Shown here piece after piece: positions 1-7,398 of a stretch of 12,303 bases of DNA. The DNA comes from Candidatus Atribacteria bacterium (lineage in GTDB: Bacteria; Atribacterota; Atribacteria; Atribacterales; Atribacteraceae), in assembly GCA_026390275.1 (NCBI GenBank), contig JAPLGF010000064.1, positions 1 to 12,303 of the forward strand. Reading direction: 5' to 3'. The stretch's first letter is position 1. Each line of letters starts with the position of its first letter. Position numbers and translations under genes: made by a program. The notes under the pieces are model-generated. The model saw only the letters and a list, made by a program, of their open reading frames with translations, was not told the origin of the DNA and ran no database searches.

Positions 1-1406
1 GCATCGATTTCTTTAGCTAAGTTGTCCAGTGCTTCATCTGCTTTTACTTCGCCAGCTACTGCCTTTGTCACCCATTTGAGATAGAGTTCGTTCAAAGGAC
101 GATGCATGGCAAGATTCGGAGACGGAGAATAATGGTTGCCTTCACTCTTCATGAGAGTGAAGTATCCACCAAATTTCGGGTCGAGCTCCTTGACGATCGG
201 ATCATCAAAAGTCGAAGTTCTTACCACTCGGGTGGCTAACTTGGCAAATTCGCCCTGCCACTCTTTCCGGGCCAGGAACTGAATGAACAGCCAGGCCGCT
301 TCTTTGTTCTTGGAGGAAACTGGAATGGTGAAGGCAGCACCGTCATAGTAGCCGATATAGCCCTTACCAGCCTTGGCTTCATCAAGAACACCCGGTTGGG
401 TCGGAGAAATGGCTACCCCCAGTTTTCCTGCCACTTGGGATTGGGCCGGATCTTCCCACCAGCCGAGGTTTTCCAGGTAAATGACACCCTGGGCCACTTT
501 CCCGGCACCAAAGGTAGCTGCCACTTCATCCCAGGTATAGGTCTTTACCCCGGGAGGAGCGTACTGAAGCATATCGATGTACCAGGCGAAAGCCTTTTTT
601 GCAGTGTCGCCGTTGAGGGTTCCCCCGTTTGCCACGGTGGCTCTCATTTTCTCCAGATTGAGACCCCAATTGTACACTCCCCAGGATGGCCAAATCGTTT
701 CGCACATTTCATACGCCACACAGGGGTGAGTCTTAGCCTGGGCGATATGACCGTAGAGCTCGATTCCCTTCTCCTTGCCGTAGGCGGTGAAGAACTTGGC
801 AATATCGGTGTATTCATCCCAGGTGGCCGGGACCTTCAGGTCTTTGTTGTATTTTGCCTGGAAGGCCTTCTGAATTTCCGGATCGTCAAAGAGGTCCTTC
901 CGATAGACATAGGATTTCAAGAAGGCTTCGGAAGGAAGACCGAAGAGGTTACCACTGAGATCCTTGAAAATCTTGATGAAGCTGGGGAGAAAATCGGGGA
1001 GATCCAGATTTGGTTCGGTGATCTTGGGATTATTGACAAATGGAGTGAGATCCGTGATCCATTTCTGAGTGATATAGGCGTAGGAAATATCACCTTCGGT
1101 GTAGATCATGTCGTAAATTCCGGCATTGGATTGAATGTCCTGGATGGATTTGTTGTACATTTCATCCCAGGAGGTGAGTTCAAATTCCACTTTAATTCCA
1201 GTAAGCTTCTCGAAGAGCGGGGCAGCAATTTGCTTGATGGCTCGAGCGGGGGGAGTACTTTCAGTTATACCCTTAATGGTAACTCCTTTATATGGTTCTC
1301 CAGCCTTTGTCCACCATTCCGGGTTCTTGACATAGTCTTCTGCATATGCCGCCAGGGCAAACGTTAAAACCGCAATAATAGCCAACAAAAATATGACCTT
1401 TTTCAA
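1..1406 (-). CDS. ABC transporter substrate-binding protein (family 1, sugar type), 3' end outside window
   Basis: Extracellular solute-binding protein that captures a sugar or similar ligand outside the cell and delivers it to an ABC permease. The frame is open from 1406 to the window edge (468 codons visible) and is near its natural end, since family members are about 430-480 residues. The start is TTG at 1406, chosen because AGGAGGG (1414-1420) sits 7 nt upstream and a signal peptide follows at once: MKK, a hydrophobic stretch (VIFLLAIIAVLTFALAA), then a likely cleavage after AYA (residue 22). No lipobox Cys is visible. The mature part has family features: an early 'GVTIKGITESTPPA' strand, 'LTGIKVEFELTSWDEMYNKS', 'GLPSEAF', 'WDEYTDIAKFF', and a 'AWLFIQFLA' helix late in the protein. 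It lies 102 nt downstream of the SDR dehydrogenase with no clear terminator between, so joint transcription is likely. The ligand cannot be read from the sequence; permease genes would lie beyond the left edge. Confidence 0.95.
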   Translation of the reverse strand, partial: MKKVIFLLAIIAVLTFALAAYAEDYVKNPEWWTKAGEPYKGVTIKGITESTPPARAIKQIAAPLFEKLTGIKVEFELTSWDEMYNKSIQDIQSNAGIYDMIYTEGDISYAYITQKWITDLTPFVNNPKITEPNLDLPDFLPSFIKIFKDLSGNLFGLPSEAFLKSYVYRKDLFDDPEIQKAFQAKYNKDLKVPATWDEYTDIAKFFTAYGKEKGIELYGHIAQAKTHPCVAYEMCETIWPSWGVYNWGLNLEKMRATVANGGTLNGDTAKKAFAWYIDMLQYAPPGVKTYTWDEVAATFGAGKVAQGVIYLENLGWWEDPAQSQVAGKLGVAISPTQPGVLDEAKAGKGYIGYYDGAAFTIPVSSKNKEAAWLFIQFLARKEWQGEFAKLATRVVRTSTFDDPIVKELDPKFGGYFTLMKSEGNHYSPSPNLAMHRPLNELYLKWVTKAVAGEVKADEALDNLAKEID

Positions 1407-1507
1407 GAATATTCCCTCCTTATCAAAAAAAGTATCAAAATTTTGCGAAAAAAACCTCCTACCAAACAAAATCCTATCTTTTACTCTCTCCTCACCTCCT
1501 TATCCCA

Positions 1508-2284
1508 TTACCAGATGGTATATCCTCCATCCATCACTAAAACGCTTCCGGTAATATAAGAAGAAGCGTTGGATGCTAAAAATACACAAGGACCTTTTAT
1601 TTCTTCCGGTTGACCAAAGCGCTTGAATGGCACCAATTTTGACCAGGCTTCGGCATACTCGGGAAGTCTTTTCAAGAGGTCAGTGACTAGCTGGGTCTCC
1701 ATGTATCCGGGAGCAATGGTATTGACCCGAATGTGATACGGAGCCCATTCGGAGGCAAGAGACTTCACCAGCATGATGACGCCCCCTTTGGAAGCATTAT
1801 AGTGGGACTGGGTCTGGGGGGTATTGGCGACCATACCGGACATGGATGAAATGGTAATGATACTGCCTTTTTCTTTTTTAATCATTTCCCGTCCGACCAC
1901 CTGACAGCAGAGGAACGTTCCATTTAAATTCACATCAATGACCCGTTTCCAGTCGTCCTCTGGCATGTCTTCTGCCGGGACCCATTGCCCGATTCCCGCC
2001 GAAGTGACCAGGACATCGATTTTCCCGAAGCGGTCGATCACCGCCCGCACCATAATATCGATCATTTCTTTCTTCGTCACATCAACCTGGAAACCGAATG
2101 ATTCGATACCCAGCGATCGGAGGTTACTGGCTACTTTTTCAGCATTCGCCAAATTCATATCGGCGATGATCACGTGTGCTCCTGCTTCGGCAAGGCCCGT
2201 CGCCATCTGTTCACCCAGGCCTTGTCCACCCCCGGTGACGATGGCAACTTCATTTTTGAGACTAAAAAGCTGCTGAGTATGCAA
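1508..2284 (-). CDS. SDR-family NAD(P)-dependent oxidoreductase (sugar or polyol dehydrogenase-like)
   Basis: Classical short-chain dehydrogenase/reductase of 258 residues with a Rossmann fold. Visible motifs: cofactor loop TGGGQGLG (17-24); Asp42 at the end of strand beta-2 (VIIADMN), which favours NAD(H) over NADP(H); SAG (95-97), the NAG variant; and the catalytic set Asn119, Ser146/147, Tyr162 and Lys166 (YNASK). The C-terminal GSVLVMDGGYTIW resembles gluconate 5-dehydrogenase and sugar-alcohol dehydrogenase relatives; this and the adjacent sugar-type binding protein suggest a carbohydrate substrate, which is inference. A longer frame begins at ATG 2311, but that codon has no ribosome site. 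AAAGGAGG (2293-2300) lies 8 nt before TTG 2284, and family alignment also favours the shorter start. It follows tRNA-Pro closely and may be read from that promoter. Confidence 0.94.
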   Translation of the reverse strand: MHTQQLFSLKNEVAIVTGGGQGLGEQMATGLAEAGAHVIIADMNLANAEKVASNLRSLGIESFGFQVDVTKKEMIDIMVRAVIDRFGKIDVLVTSAGIGQWVPAEDMPEDDWKRVIDVNLNGTFLCCQVVGREMIKKEKGSIITISSMSGMVANTPQTQSHYNASKGGVIMLVKSLASEWAPYHIRVNTIAPGYMETQLVTDLLKRLPEYAEAWSKLVPFKRFGQPEEIKGPCVFLASNASSYITGSVLVMDGGYTIW

Positions 2285-2292
2285 TTTGGAAT

Positions 2293-2300
2293 CCTCCTTT
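2293..2300 (-). promoter_or_regulatory. Shine-Dalgarno AAAGGAGG that decides the SDR start
   Basis: This perfect SD sequence lies inside the longer reading frame and 8 nt before TTG 2284. It argues that the upstream in-frame ATG at 2311, which has no SD, is not the start. Confidence 0.8.
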
Positions 2301-2350
2301 GTTGCACTCATTCACTTGCAAAAAGAAGAGAAGGCTGGATTAAAAAACGC

Positions 2351-2427
2351 TGGTCGGGGAGAGCGGATTTGAACCGCCGACCACTCGCACCCCAAGCGAG
2401 TGCGCTCCCAAGCTGCGCTACTCCCCG
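2351..2427 (-). tRNA. tRNA-Pro (anticodon GGG)
   Basis: A complete 77-nt cloverleaf read on the minus strand. The acceptor stem CGGGGAG pairs with CTCCCCG, followed by discriminator A and an encoded CCA. The D arm is GCGC/GCGC, the anticodon stem CTCGC/GCGAG encloses loop TTGGGGT (anticodon GGG, reading CCC and CCU), and the T arm is GGCGG-TTCAAAT-CCGCT with one G-U pair. It sits between dprA and the SDR gene on the same strand. A short T-run (GCGTTTTTT) follows the 3' end but has no convincing hairpin, so transcription may continue into the SDR gene. Confidence 0.98.
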
Positions 2428-2461
2428 ATGAATTCTCATACCCCTTCATATTTACAGTTAT

Positions 2462-2490
2462 GTTATATCAAATGAGTCTAATACTGTCAA
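2462..2490 (-). promoter_or_regulatory. Sigma70-type promoter for tRNA-Pro
   Basis: On the minus strand TTGACA (2485-2490) is followed by a 17-nt spacer and TATAAC (2462-2467), about 35 nt before the tRNA. The -35 box overlaps the dprA stop codon (TGA 2487-2489), so the tRNA can be transcribed independently of comM-dprA. The SDR and binding-protein genes downstream may share it. Confidence 0.75.
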
Positions 2491-3575
2491 CTCAAACAAA
2501 TTTTTCCACCGGGACCTGTTTGAACAACTTTTTTCATCTCCAGAGAAAGAAGGACCCGATAGAACCGTCCTGGCTCCCATCCACACTTTTGGAGAAATTC
2601 TTCGGTATACAATCCAGGGTAATCGAGAAAAGAAAACAGTTCTTTTTCTTCTTCGTTTAATTCCTCCACCGGGGGAGTGGAAACAGTAAAAGATTTCTTT
2701 CCACTCAAAAAACCCAGGGCTTCCACCACATCCTCGATGTTCTGAACCAATTTCGCTCCCTGGGCAATCAACTGGTTGGTTCCTTCACTGGCCGGAGAAA
2801 AGATGGAACCGGGTACCGCCATCACTTCCCGCCCCTGTTCTAAAGCAAAATCAGTGGTGATGAGGGCGCCACTCTTCCGAGGTGCTTCGGCTACCAGAAC
2901 ACCCAGTGAGAGACCGCTAATGATCCGATTCCGAACGGGGAAATTTTCCCTCTGGGGTCCACAGGAGGGAACAAACTCACTTACCAGGGCACCACCCCGG
3001 TCGATAATTTCATGCGCTAAACCTCGATGCGACCCGGGGTAAACCACTTCCACCCCGGTTCCCAAAACTGCAATGGTGTGACCTCCCCCCTCCAGCGCTC
3101 CCCGGTGAGCCTCTCCATCGATCCCCAATGCCAGACCACTTACGATCACCCACCCTTCCTGAGCGAGCTCTCGAGCAAGGAAGCGCACCACTTTCCTCCC
3201 ATACTGGGAGGCCCGGCGCGTCCCCACGATCGCCACATACTTCTCATGAGAACGAAAATCGAAGTCCCCTCTTTGATAGAGAAGGAAAGGGGGGTGGGAA
3301 ATAGTTTTCAAGAGTTCTGGATACCGGTCATCGGTAATAGGAATCATACCGATCCCCTCAGAAGTATACTTCTGAACCATTTTTTCCGGATCCAGACTAT
3401 TTCGTTCCCCCACGACGGACTGTCCCACCTGGGGACCGAGACACTTCTCCAGATCCTTTTCCGATGCGTTCCACCCAGCGGAAGCGGTACCGAAAGTGTC
3501 CAGGAGCCGCTGAAAACGAACCGGTCCGATTCCAGTCAGGTGATTGAATGCTACCCAGTAGATTAATTCCTTCAT
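2487..3575 (-). CDS. dprA: DNA-processing protein DprA (Smf)
   Basis: DprA loads RecA on single-stranded DNA during natural transformation and shields incoming strands. The protein is 362 residues, normal for the family. Order: N-terminal helix-hairpin-helix/SAM-like part (about 1-75, 'HLTGIGPVRFQRLL'); the extended Rossmann-fold DprA core with IVGTRRAS (116-123), VSGLALGIDGEAHRGAL, AVLGTGVEVVYP, 'NRIISGLSLGVLVAEA', 'SGALITTDFALEQGREV' and 'GTNQLIAQGA'; and a C-terminal winged-helix-like segment ('LYTEEFLQKCGWEPGRFYRVLLSLEMKKVV'). The start ATG 3575 is one base beyond the comM stop (3577-3579), and the end of comM supplies the SD-like GGAGTGGTGAG. A longer frame to 3671 only reads comM out of frame. 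The comM-dprA order suggests joint transcription in a DNA-uptake/recombination operon. Confidence 0.97.
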   Translation of the reverse strand: MKELIYWVAFNHLTGIGPVRFQRLLDTFGTASAGWNASEKDLEKCLGPQVGQSVVGERNSLDPEKMVQKYTSEGIGMIPITDDRYPELLKTISHPPFLLYQRGDFDFRSHEKYVAIVGTRRASQYGRKVVRFLARELAQEGWVIVSGLALGIDGEAHRGALEGGGHTIAVLGTGVEVVYPGSHRGLAHEIIDRGGALVSEFVPSCGPQRENFPVRNRIISGLSLGVLVAEAPRKSGALITTDFALEQGREVMAVPGSIFSPASEGTNQLIAQGAKLVQNIEDVVEALGFLSGKKSFTVSTPPVEELNEEEKELFSFLDYPGLYTEEFLQKCGWEPGRFYRVLLSLEMKKVVQTGPGGKICLS

Positions 3576-3576
3576 C

Positions 3577-5109
3577 TCACCACTCCATGTACTTCCGGTC
3601 CAGGGTCCGGTACTGGATGGCTTCGGCCACGTGTTCCACCTCAATTTTTTCATCACCCGAAAGATCCGCAATAGTTCGTGCGACCTTCAATATTCGGTGG
3701 TAGGCCCGGGCACTCAGTGCTAGTTGCTCAATGGATTTTTTCAAGAGTTCGTCTGCTTCCCGGGTGGAAGTACAGAAACGCTTGATATGGCGTACCCTCA
3801 TCTCTCCATTCACCCTTATCCCTTCTGCTGGGAAGCGGTCACGTTGGATCTGGCGGGCTTTTTCAACCCGGACGCGGACATCGCCGGAGGGCTCCTCGGA
3901 GGTGTTGGAAGAAAGGTCAGAAAAATCCAGACGGGGAATGTCCACCTGTAAATCCATTCGGTCTAAGAAAGGTCCGGATAACCGGCTTCGGTAACGAAGA
4001 ATCTGGCCGGTGGAACAGGTACAGGACCGTTTGTTATCCCCCAGGTACCCACAAGGACAGGGATTACACGAACACACCAGGGTAAACTTGGCTGGATAGG
4101 TCATGGTCATGGCAGCGCGGGAAATGGTGATCTGTCCTTCCTCCAAAGGTTCCCGTAAAGCGTCGAGCACATTCCGCTTAAACTCCAGTGCTTCGTCCAA
4201 AAACAACACTCCGTGATGTGATAGGCTGATTTCCCCCGGCCTGGGCCACTGTCCTCCACCGACGAGAGCCACGTCCGAAATGGTGTGATGGGGTGAACGA
4301 AATGGTCGTTGAGTCACCAGCGGCCGATCTCCGCTGATCAATCCTGCAACACTGTGAATTTTTGTTACCTCAATTGCTTCTTCTAAAGTAAGCAAGGGAA
4401 GGATACCGGGGAGACGTTTCGCCAGCATGGTTTTTCCGGAACCCGGTGGTCCTACAAACAACAGGTGATGACCCCCGGCAGCGGCGATTTCCAATGCTCT
4501 TTTTCCGAGACGTTGACCATGAACCTCCGAGAAGTCTTCGTCCTGATTGGCATAGGAAAAGAGCTTCTCCCGCTCGATGGTAGTGGGAGAAAGGGGATTT
4601 TTCCCCCGCAAAAAATCCACCAGCTGGATGAGATCGCGAAACCCATAAATTTCGATGCCTTCCACAATGGCTCCTTCCCGGGCATTGTGATGTGAAAGAA
4701 ACATGCGATACGGTCGATCATCCTTGGACAAGGAGTGAGCGATGGGAAGAATACCGTTCACCGGACGAAACTCTCCGGAGAGCGAGAGTTCCCCCACCAT
4801 CACCGTTTCCTCGATGGAAAGCGGAACCACTCCGGTAGCGGCTAGAATCCCCACCGCGATGGCCATATCAAAATCGCTCCCACACTTTCGTAAAGAAGCT
4901 GGGGCCAGATTCACCGTCACTCTTCGGGCAGGAAAAGAAAATCCACAATTCCGAAGGGCAGTCCTCACTCGCTCCCGCGCTTCCTGTACTGCGGTATCGG
5001 GGAGCCCTACAATATTGAAATGCGGCATTCCCGCTCCCACATCAACTTCCACTTCCACCAACTTGGCATCGATCCCTTCTGCTGTAGCACTGAGAATCTT
5101 TGCTAACAC
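3577..5109 (-). CDS. comM: YifB/ComM family Mg-chelatase-like AAA+ ATPase
   Basis: ComM is a hexameric AAA+ helicase that promotes branch migration when transformed DNA recombines with the chromosome. The protein is 510 residues, full length for the family. Order: N-terminal Lon-like/ChlI domain (1-165, opening 'AEGIDAKLVEVEVDVGAGMP' and containing 'LPDTAVQEARERVRTA'); Mg-chelatase AAA+ core with Walker A GPPGSGKT (220-227) and Walker B VLFLDE (301-306); a cysteine cluster CSCNPCPCG...CTC (346-365) typical of YifB proteins; the arginine-rich 'YRSRLSGPFLDRMDLQVDIP'; and a C-terminal helical Mg-chelatase domain ('ARAYHRILKVARTIADL'). The start is GTG 5109 with GAGGAGAG about 5 nt upstream, and MLAKILS is the usual family start. 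dprA follows after one base. Confidence 0.97.
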   Translation of the reverse strand: MLAKILSATAEGIDAKLVEVEVDVGAGMPHFNIVGLPDTAVQEARERVRTALRNCGFSFPARRVTVNLAPASLRKCGSDFDMAIAVGILAATGVVPLSIEETVMVGELSLSGEFRPVNGILPIAHSLSKDDRPYRMFLSHHNAREGAIVEGIEIYGFRDLIQLVDFLRGKNPLSPTTIEREKLFSYANQDEDFSEVHGQRLGKRALEIAAAGGHHLLFVGPPGSGKTMLAKRLPGILPLLTLEEAIEVTKIHSVAGLISGDRPLVTQRPFRSPHHTISDVALVGGGQWPRPGEISLSHHGVLFLDEALEFKRNVLDALREPLEEGQITISRAAMTMTYPAKFTLVCSCNPCPCGYLGDNKRSCTCSTGQILRYRSRLSGPFLDRMDLQVDIPRLDFSDLSSNTSEEPSGDVRVRVEKARQIQRDRFPAEGIRVNGEMRVRHIKRFCTSTREADELLKKSIEQLALSARAYHRILKVARTIADLSGDEKIEVEHVAEAIQYRTLDRKYMEW

Positions 5110-5390
5110 GGTTTCTCTCCTCGTATATCCCAGAACAAATGGGGATGTTTTTTTTGATATTTTTGTTTATCATACCAAATAGTGTTAGAAGATACTATTC
5201 TTATCTACCCGGAAAATGATGTTGAGTTGGTAAGGACCGGGAGTCGGGTTTTCATCCCTTGATGGCGCCAGCGTGCTGGTCGGGGTTACCCGGAAAATCA
5301 GCCTGTGGTCTGAGATTAAAAAAGACGAGAAGAAAAAAAAGAACGGAACTTCCTTTCTTTCGATTTTTTTTCTTCCTCCCTTTCCTTTCA
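5110..5390. other. Intergenic region between comM and tRNA-Leu
   Basis: I see no convincing gene in this 281-nt stretch. It carries the comM ribosome site and candidate -10 element, a 12-bp direct repeat (TACCCGGAAAAT at 5206-5217 and 5287-5298), a GC-rich patch near 5262-5285, and A-rich then T-rich tracts from about 5318 to 5390. A 68-codon minus-strand frame here is low complexity (FFFFF) and has no ribosome site. Confidence 0.6.
5169..5177 (-). promoter_or_regulatory. Candidate extended -10 element for comM-dprA
   Basis: On the minus strand TGGTATGAT (TGn plus TATGAT) lies about 60 nt before the comM GTG. No good -35 box is at the right distance, so this is only a candidate. Confidence 0.3.
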
Positions 5391-5419
5391 TTGACTCCCA
5401 TCATAAACCTTGCTATAAT
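5391..5419 (+). promoter_or_regulatory. Sigma70-type promoter for tRNA-Leu
   Basis: TTGACT (5391-5396), a 17-nt spacer and a consensus TATAAT (5414-5419). The first tRNA base is 11 nt after the -10 box, so the leader is only a few nucleotides. Confidence 0.9.
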
Positions 5420-5429
5420 TCATTCGCAT

Positions 5430-5515
5430 GCCGGGATGGTGGAACTTGGCAGACACGCACGTTTGAGGGGCGTGTGGGAAATCCCATGCGGGTTCAAATC
5501 CCGCTCCCGGCACCA
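5430..5515 (+). tRNA. tRNA-Leu (anticodon GAG)
   Basis: A complete 86-nt class II tRNA. Acceptor GCCGGGA pairs with TCCCGGC, then discriminator A and an encoded CCA. The anticodon stem CACGT/GCGTG encloses loop TTGAGGG (anticodon GAG, reading CUC and CUU). A long variable arm TGGG-AAAT-CCCA, diagnostic of Leu/Ser/Tyr, precedes T arm GCGGG-TTCAAAT-CCCGC. It is the only plus-strand gene here. Its last 22 bases are also the antisense of the final codons of the neighbouring recombinase, which places the island boundary at the tRNA 3' end, a common integration target. Confidence 0.98.
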
Positions 5516-6538
5516 ACTAAACTGTACGCTTGTAGGGTATTAATGTAGATTAGAAGCTCTTTTTTGCGGTTGACTGTAACCTTGTGCAGAATTATCTTTG
5601 CAGCGTTTTTCCTGACGATTAAATCCTCATCCTCAATGTCTTTCCTTAACAAAGCCAATTGTTCTCTTATCTCTTCTTCACTGTACGCCAGTTTTTCCTT
5701 CGATCGCTGAATCTTTTTTATTTCCTCAATGATGGCCTGCTTCTGAGATTCCAACTCTTCCATTCTATCCTTCAAATCCCTCGAATACATTCCGTCCTCG
5801 ATGGCCATTCGGATATTCCCGATTTTCTTCTCTACCTGTAAAAGCTCCTTATCATGCTGCTCGATAGTTGCTTTCCCATTATCTGTAAACGATTTTAAAA
5901 AGTTCTGCAATGACCGAATATATGCCTTGCTTGAGAGACTCGCTTTCGTCTTTGAGTTTGGACCCGGATTTGGCATACCGATTCCATACCAACTTCCCAG
6001 AATAGACCGGATTGATGAGGATAGAGTAGAGAGAGTTGATGCAGAAATCCCTTCCATTCTTGGTCTTCGCTCCCATCTGATTCAATTCGCTAATAATGTC
6101 GGCTAAACGCTTTCTGTGGGCATAGTCGATGAAGATTTTCCTCACCCAGATCGCCTCGATCAAAGATTCCAGGAGGACGGAAAACATGTTATCGTCGGGC
6201 ATGGGTTCAGAGATGGATATGAGTTTGGCCTTATTCACTTTGAGGATGGACTTGTAGATGATGGAATCCCTGCGACTCCGAGAGAAGCGGGAATAACTCC
6301 AGACGATGACGGTATCAATCTTGATGAGTTTATTTTCGATATCGGAGATCATGTCCATGAAGGCCGGTCGATTCTTGGTGGTGGATCCGGAGTGTCCCTC
6401 ATCAATGTATTCTTTGATGAGGGAATGGTCGTTCTTGGTGCACCACTCACGACACGATTGAAGTTGAGAAGCGATGGACAAGCCTCGTTCCGCTGGCTCT
6501 TCGGTCGAACAGCGGGCGTAGATGACAGCGAGTTTCAT
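5494..6538 (-). pseudogene. Serine site-specific recombinase, broken by deletions and a frameshift
   Basis: This is the remnant of a large serine recombinase/integrase. The N-terminal piece (ATG 6538 to stop 5879, 219 residues) has the resolvase fold with catalytic Ser11 in YARCSTEE, 'DEGHSGSTTKNRPAF', 'VIVWSYSRFSRSRRD' and 'KAKLISISEP', then a Recombinase-domain part ending 'SLYSILINPVYSGKLVWNR'. The other frame (from about 5950 to stop 5494) supplies the C-terminal coiled coil ('LLQVEKKIGNIRMAIEDGM', 'RMEELESQKQAIIEEIKKIQ'). Compared from memory with intact relatives (about 500 residues), two stretches are missing: about 55-65 residues at Ile130/Trp131 (6148/6149), where the 'GGRPPYGY' region should be, and the zinc-ribbon region near 5925-5955, where the frame also shifts. 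The final codons (VGAGSGI) lie in the tRNA-Leu 3' end. It follows hicB by 15 nt and is very probably inactive. Confidence 0.85.
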
Positions 6539-6553
6539 GTGATCCTGGATGTA

Positions 6554-6838
6554 TTAAGCGAAGACAGGAACGTAGCAATCTTTGCCATAAGGGATCTTAT
6601 CTCTATGGCAATATTGATTTATTCTTTTTCTCATTCTCCAGTGAATAGGTGGCTTATAACGTGGGATTGGTATAGGAATTCCGTCTTCAACGAGTCCCTC
6701 AAAATGAAATTTAAGTGCTTTTCCAAATTCTTCTTTGATTTCTTCAATCGTTCTCCCTGTAGCAATACACCCGGGAACATCAGGGGCATAGGCGGAATAA
6801 TTATTTTTACCCCTTTCAATGACAACCCAATATTGCAT
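6554..6838 (-). CDS. hicB: HicB-family antitoxin with unusual C-terminal tail
   Basis: Antitoxin of a type II HicAB pair; HicB binds and neutralises the HicA RNase and usually represses the operon. The 94 residues begin with the partial RNase H-like HicB domain: YWVVIERGKNNYSAYAPDVPGCIATG (1-30), TIEEIKEEFGKALKFHFEGL and 'EDGIPIPIP', all typical. From about residue 65 the sequence (YKPPIHWRMRKRINQYCHRDK...) is basic and unlike the usual short HicB ending or a helix-turn-helix/ribbon DNA-binding domain. It may be a tail acquired when the region was rearranged near the recombinase. ATG 6838 is 2 nt beyond the hicA stop, with AGGGGGG as ribosome site inside the hicA end, so translation is coupled. 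Confidence 0.9.
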   Translation of the reverse strand: MQYWVVIERGKNNYSAYAPDVPGCIATGRTIEEIKEEFGKALKFHFEGLVEDGIPIPIPRYKPPIHWRMRKRINQYCHRDKIPYGKDCYVPVFA

Positions 6839-6840
6839 TC

Positions 6841-7035
6841 TTATATCCCCCCTTTAACTTTCATTTGAATCAAAATGTTATTTAATGTACCAGGTGGAAT
6901 ATCATCATTATCGTGACCAGCGATTGTAACCTTGCCTGGGATTATAGGATGTTTAAATTGTTTATGACTCCCCCTTTGATGAACCAGATACCACCCTTTA
7001 TCTTTCAGTAATCTGAGAACATCACGAACTTTCAT
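6841..7035 (-). CDS. hicA: HicA-family mRNA interferase toxin
   Basis: Small double-stranded-RNA-binding-fold toxin of 64 residues that cleaves mRNA when free of HicB. Family features cover the whole length: 'MKVRDVLRLLKDKGWYLVHQ', the RGSHKQFKHP segment with the catalytic His24 of the G-S-H motif, 'KVTIAGHDNDDIPPGTLNNI', and a short C-terminal helix. No truncation is seen, so the toxin is probably active. ATG 7035 follows GAGG by 5 nt. It comes 39 nt after the unknown 99-residue gene, with no clear promoter of its own in the gap, so transcription from upstream is likely. Confidence 0.94.
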   Translation of the reverse strand: MKVRDVLRLLKDKGWYLVHQRGSHKQFKHPIIPGKVTIAGHDNDDIPPGTLNNILIQMKVKGGI

Positions 7036-7074
7036 TCGTTCCTCATTCAGTGTATCAATTTTTCATGGCATTGA

Positions 7075-7374
7075 CTATATGGGAAGGGCAGACGCTTTTT
7101 GCTTTTGATATTCATCCCAGGAGACAATTTGGAATTCACCTTTAGATAATTTATCATCAAACTCTTTCAGCGCTGGAATTAAATAATAGTTGTCTATTAT
7201 GTCTTCAACCTTGTTGTCGATCCCACTGATGGGTAACTTCATCTTCATAAAAAAATACCAACTCAATTTATTGATTATACGAAGTATGGTCATTTCGGTA
7301 CGATCTCCTTTTGCGATACAGTGTACCGAAATGTCAATCGAATTGATACGTTCAGTAAGAGACGATATTGTCAT
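7075..7374 (-). CDS. Hypothetical protein, 99 residues, just upstream of hicA
   Basis: I do not recognise this protein. It is soluble-looking, with a hydrophobic helix in the middle ('LRIINKLSWYFFMKMKL'), an acidic segment ('NKVEDIIDNYYLIPALKEFDDKL'), and an ending 'FQIVSWDEYQKQKA' that recalls tails of small antitoxin-like proteins, a weak impression only. ATG 7374 has GAGGAT about 10 nt upstream. An internal ATG at codon 28 (7293) has AAAGGAGA upstream at good spacing and could be the real or a second start, giving 72 residues. It starts 24 nt after the HNH gene stop and ends 39 nt before hicA, so it sits within the operon-like run. A role linked to hicAB is possible but unproven. Confidence 0.6.
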   Translation of the reverse strand: MTISSLTERINSIDISVHCIAKGDRTEMTILRIINKLSWYFFMKMKLPISGIDNKVEDIIDNYYLIPALKEFDDKLSKGEFQIVSWDEYQKQKASALPI

Positions 7375-7398
7375 TTCATTTTATCCTCTTTCTGTCAA

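Noticed and set aside
396..1367. Long plus-strand open frame (323 codons)
   Set aside because: It is the antisense of the substrate-binding protein gene, has no ribosome site and shows no family resemblance.
2174..2431. Plus-strand frame containing 'RADLNRRPLAPQ'
   Set aside because: This is the well-known false peptide from reading through an antisense tRNA (here tRNA-Pro) and the SDR gene.
5206..5298. 12-bp direct repeat TACCCGGAAAAT, two copies 81 bp apart
   Set aside because: No gene or element end is associated and two copies of this length could be chance; noted within the intergenic entry only.
5185..5391. Minus-strand 68-codon frame upstream of comM
   Set aside because: Low-complexity (poly-Phe from a homopolymer tract), no SD, no recognisable domain.
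5259..5548. Plus-strand frames spanning the tRNA-Leu region
   Set aside because: They translate the tRNA promoter and tRNA itself; the tRNA explains the conservation.
6116..6868. 250-codon plus-strand frame
   Set aside because: Antisense of the recombinase remnant and hicB; no ribosome site and no family match.
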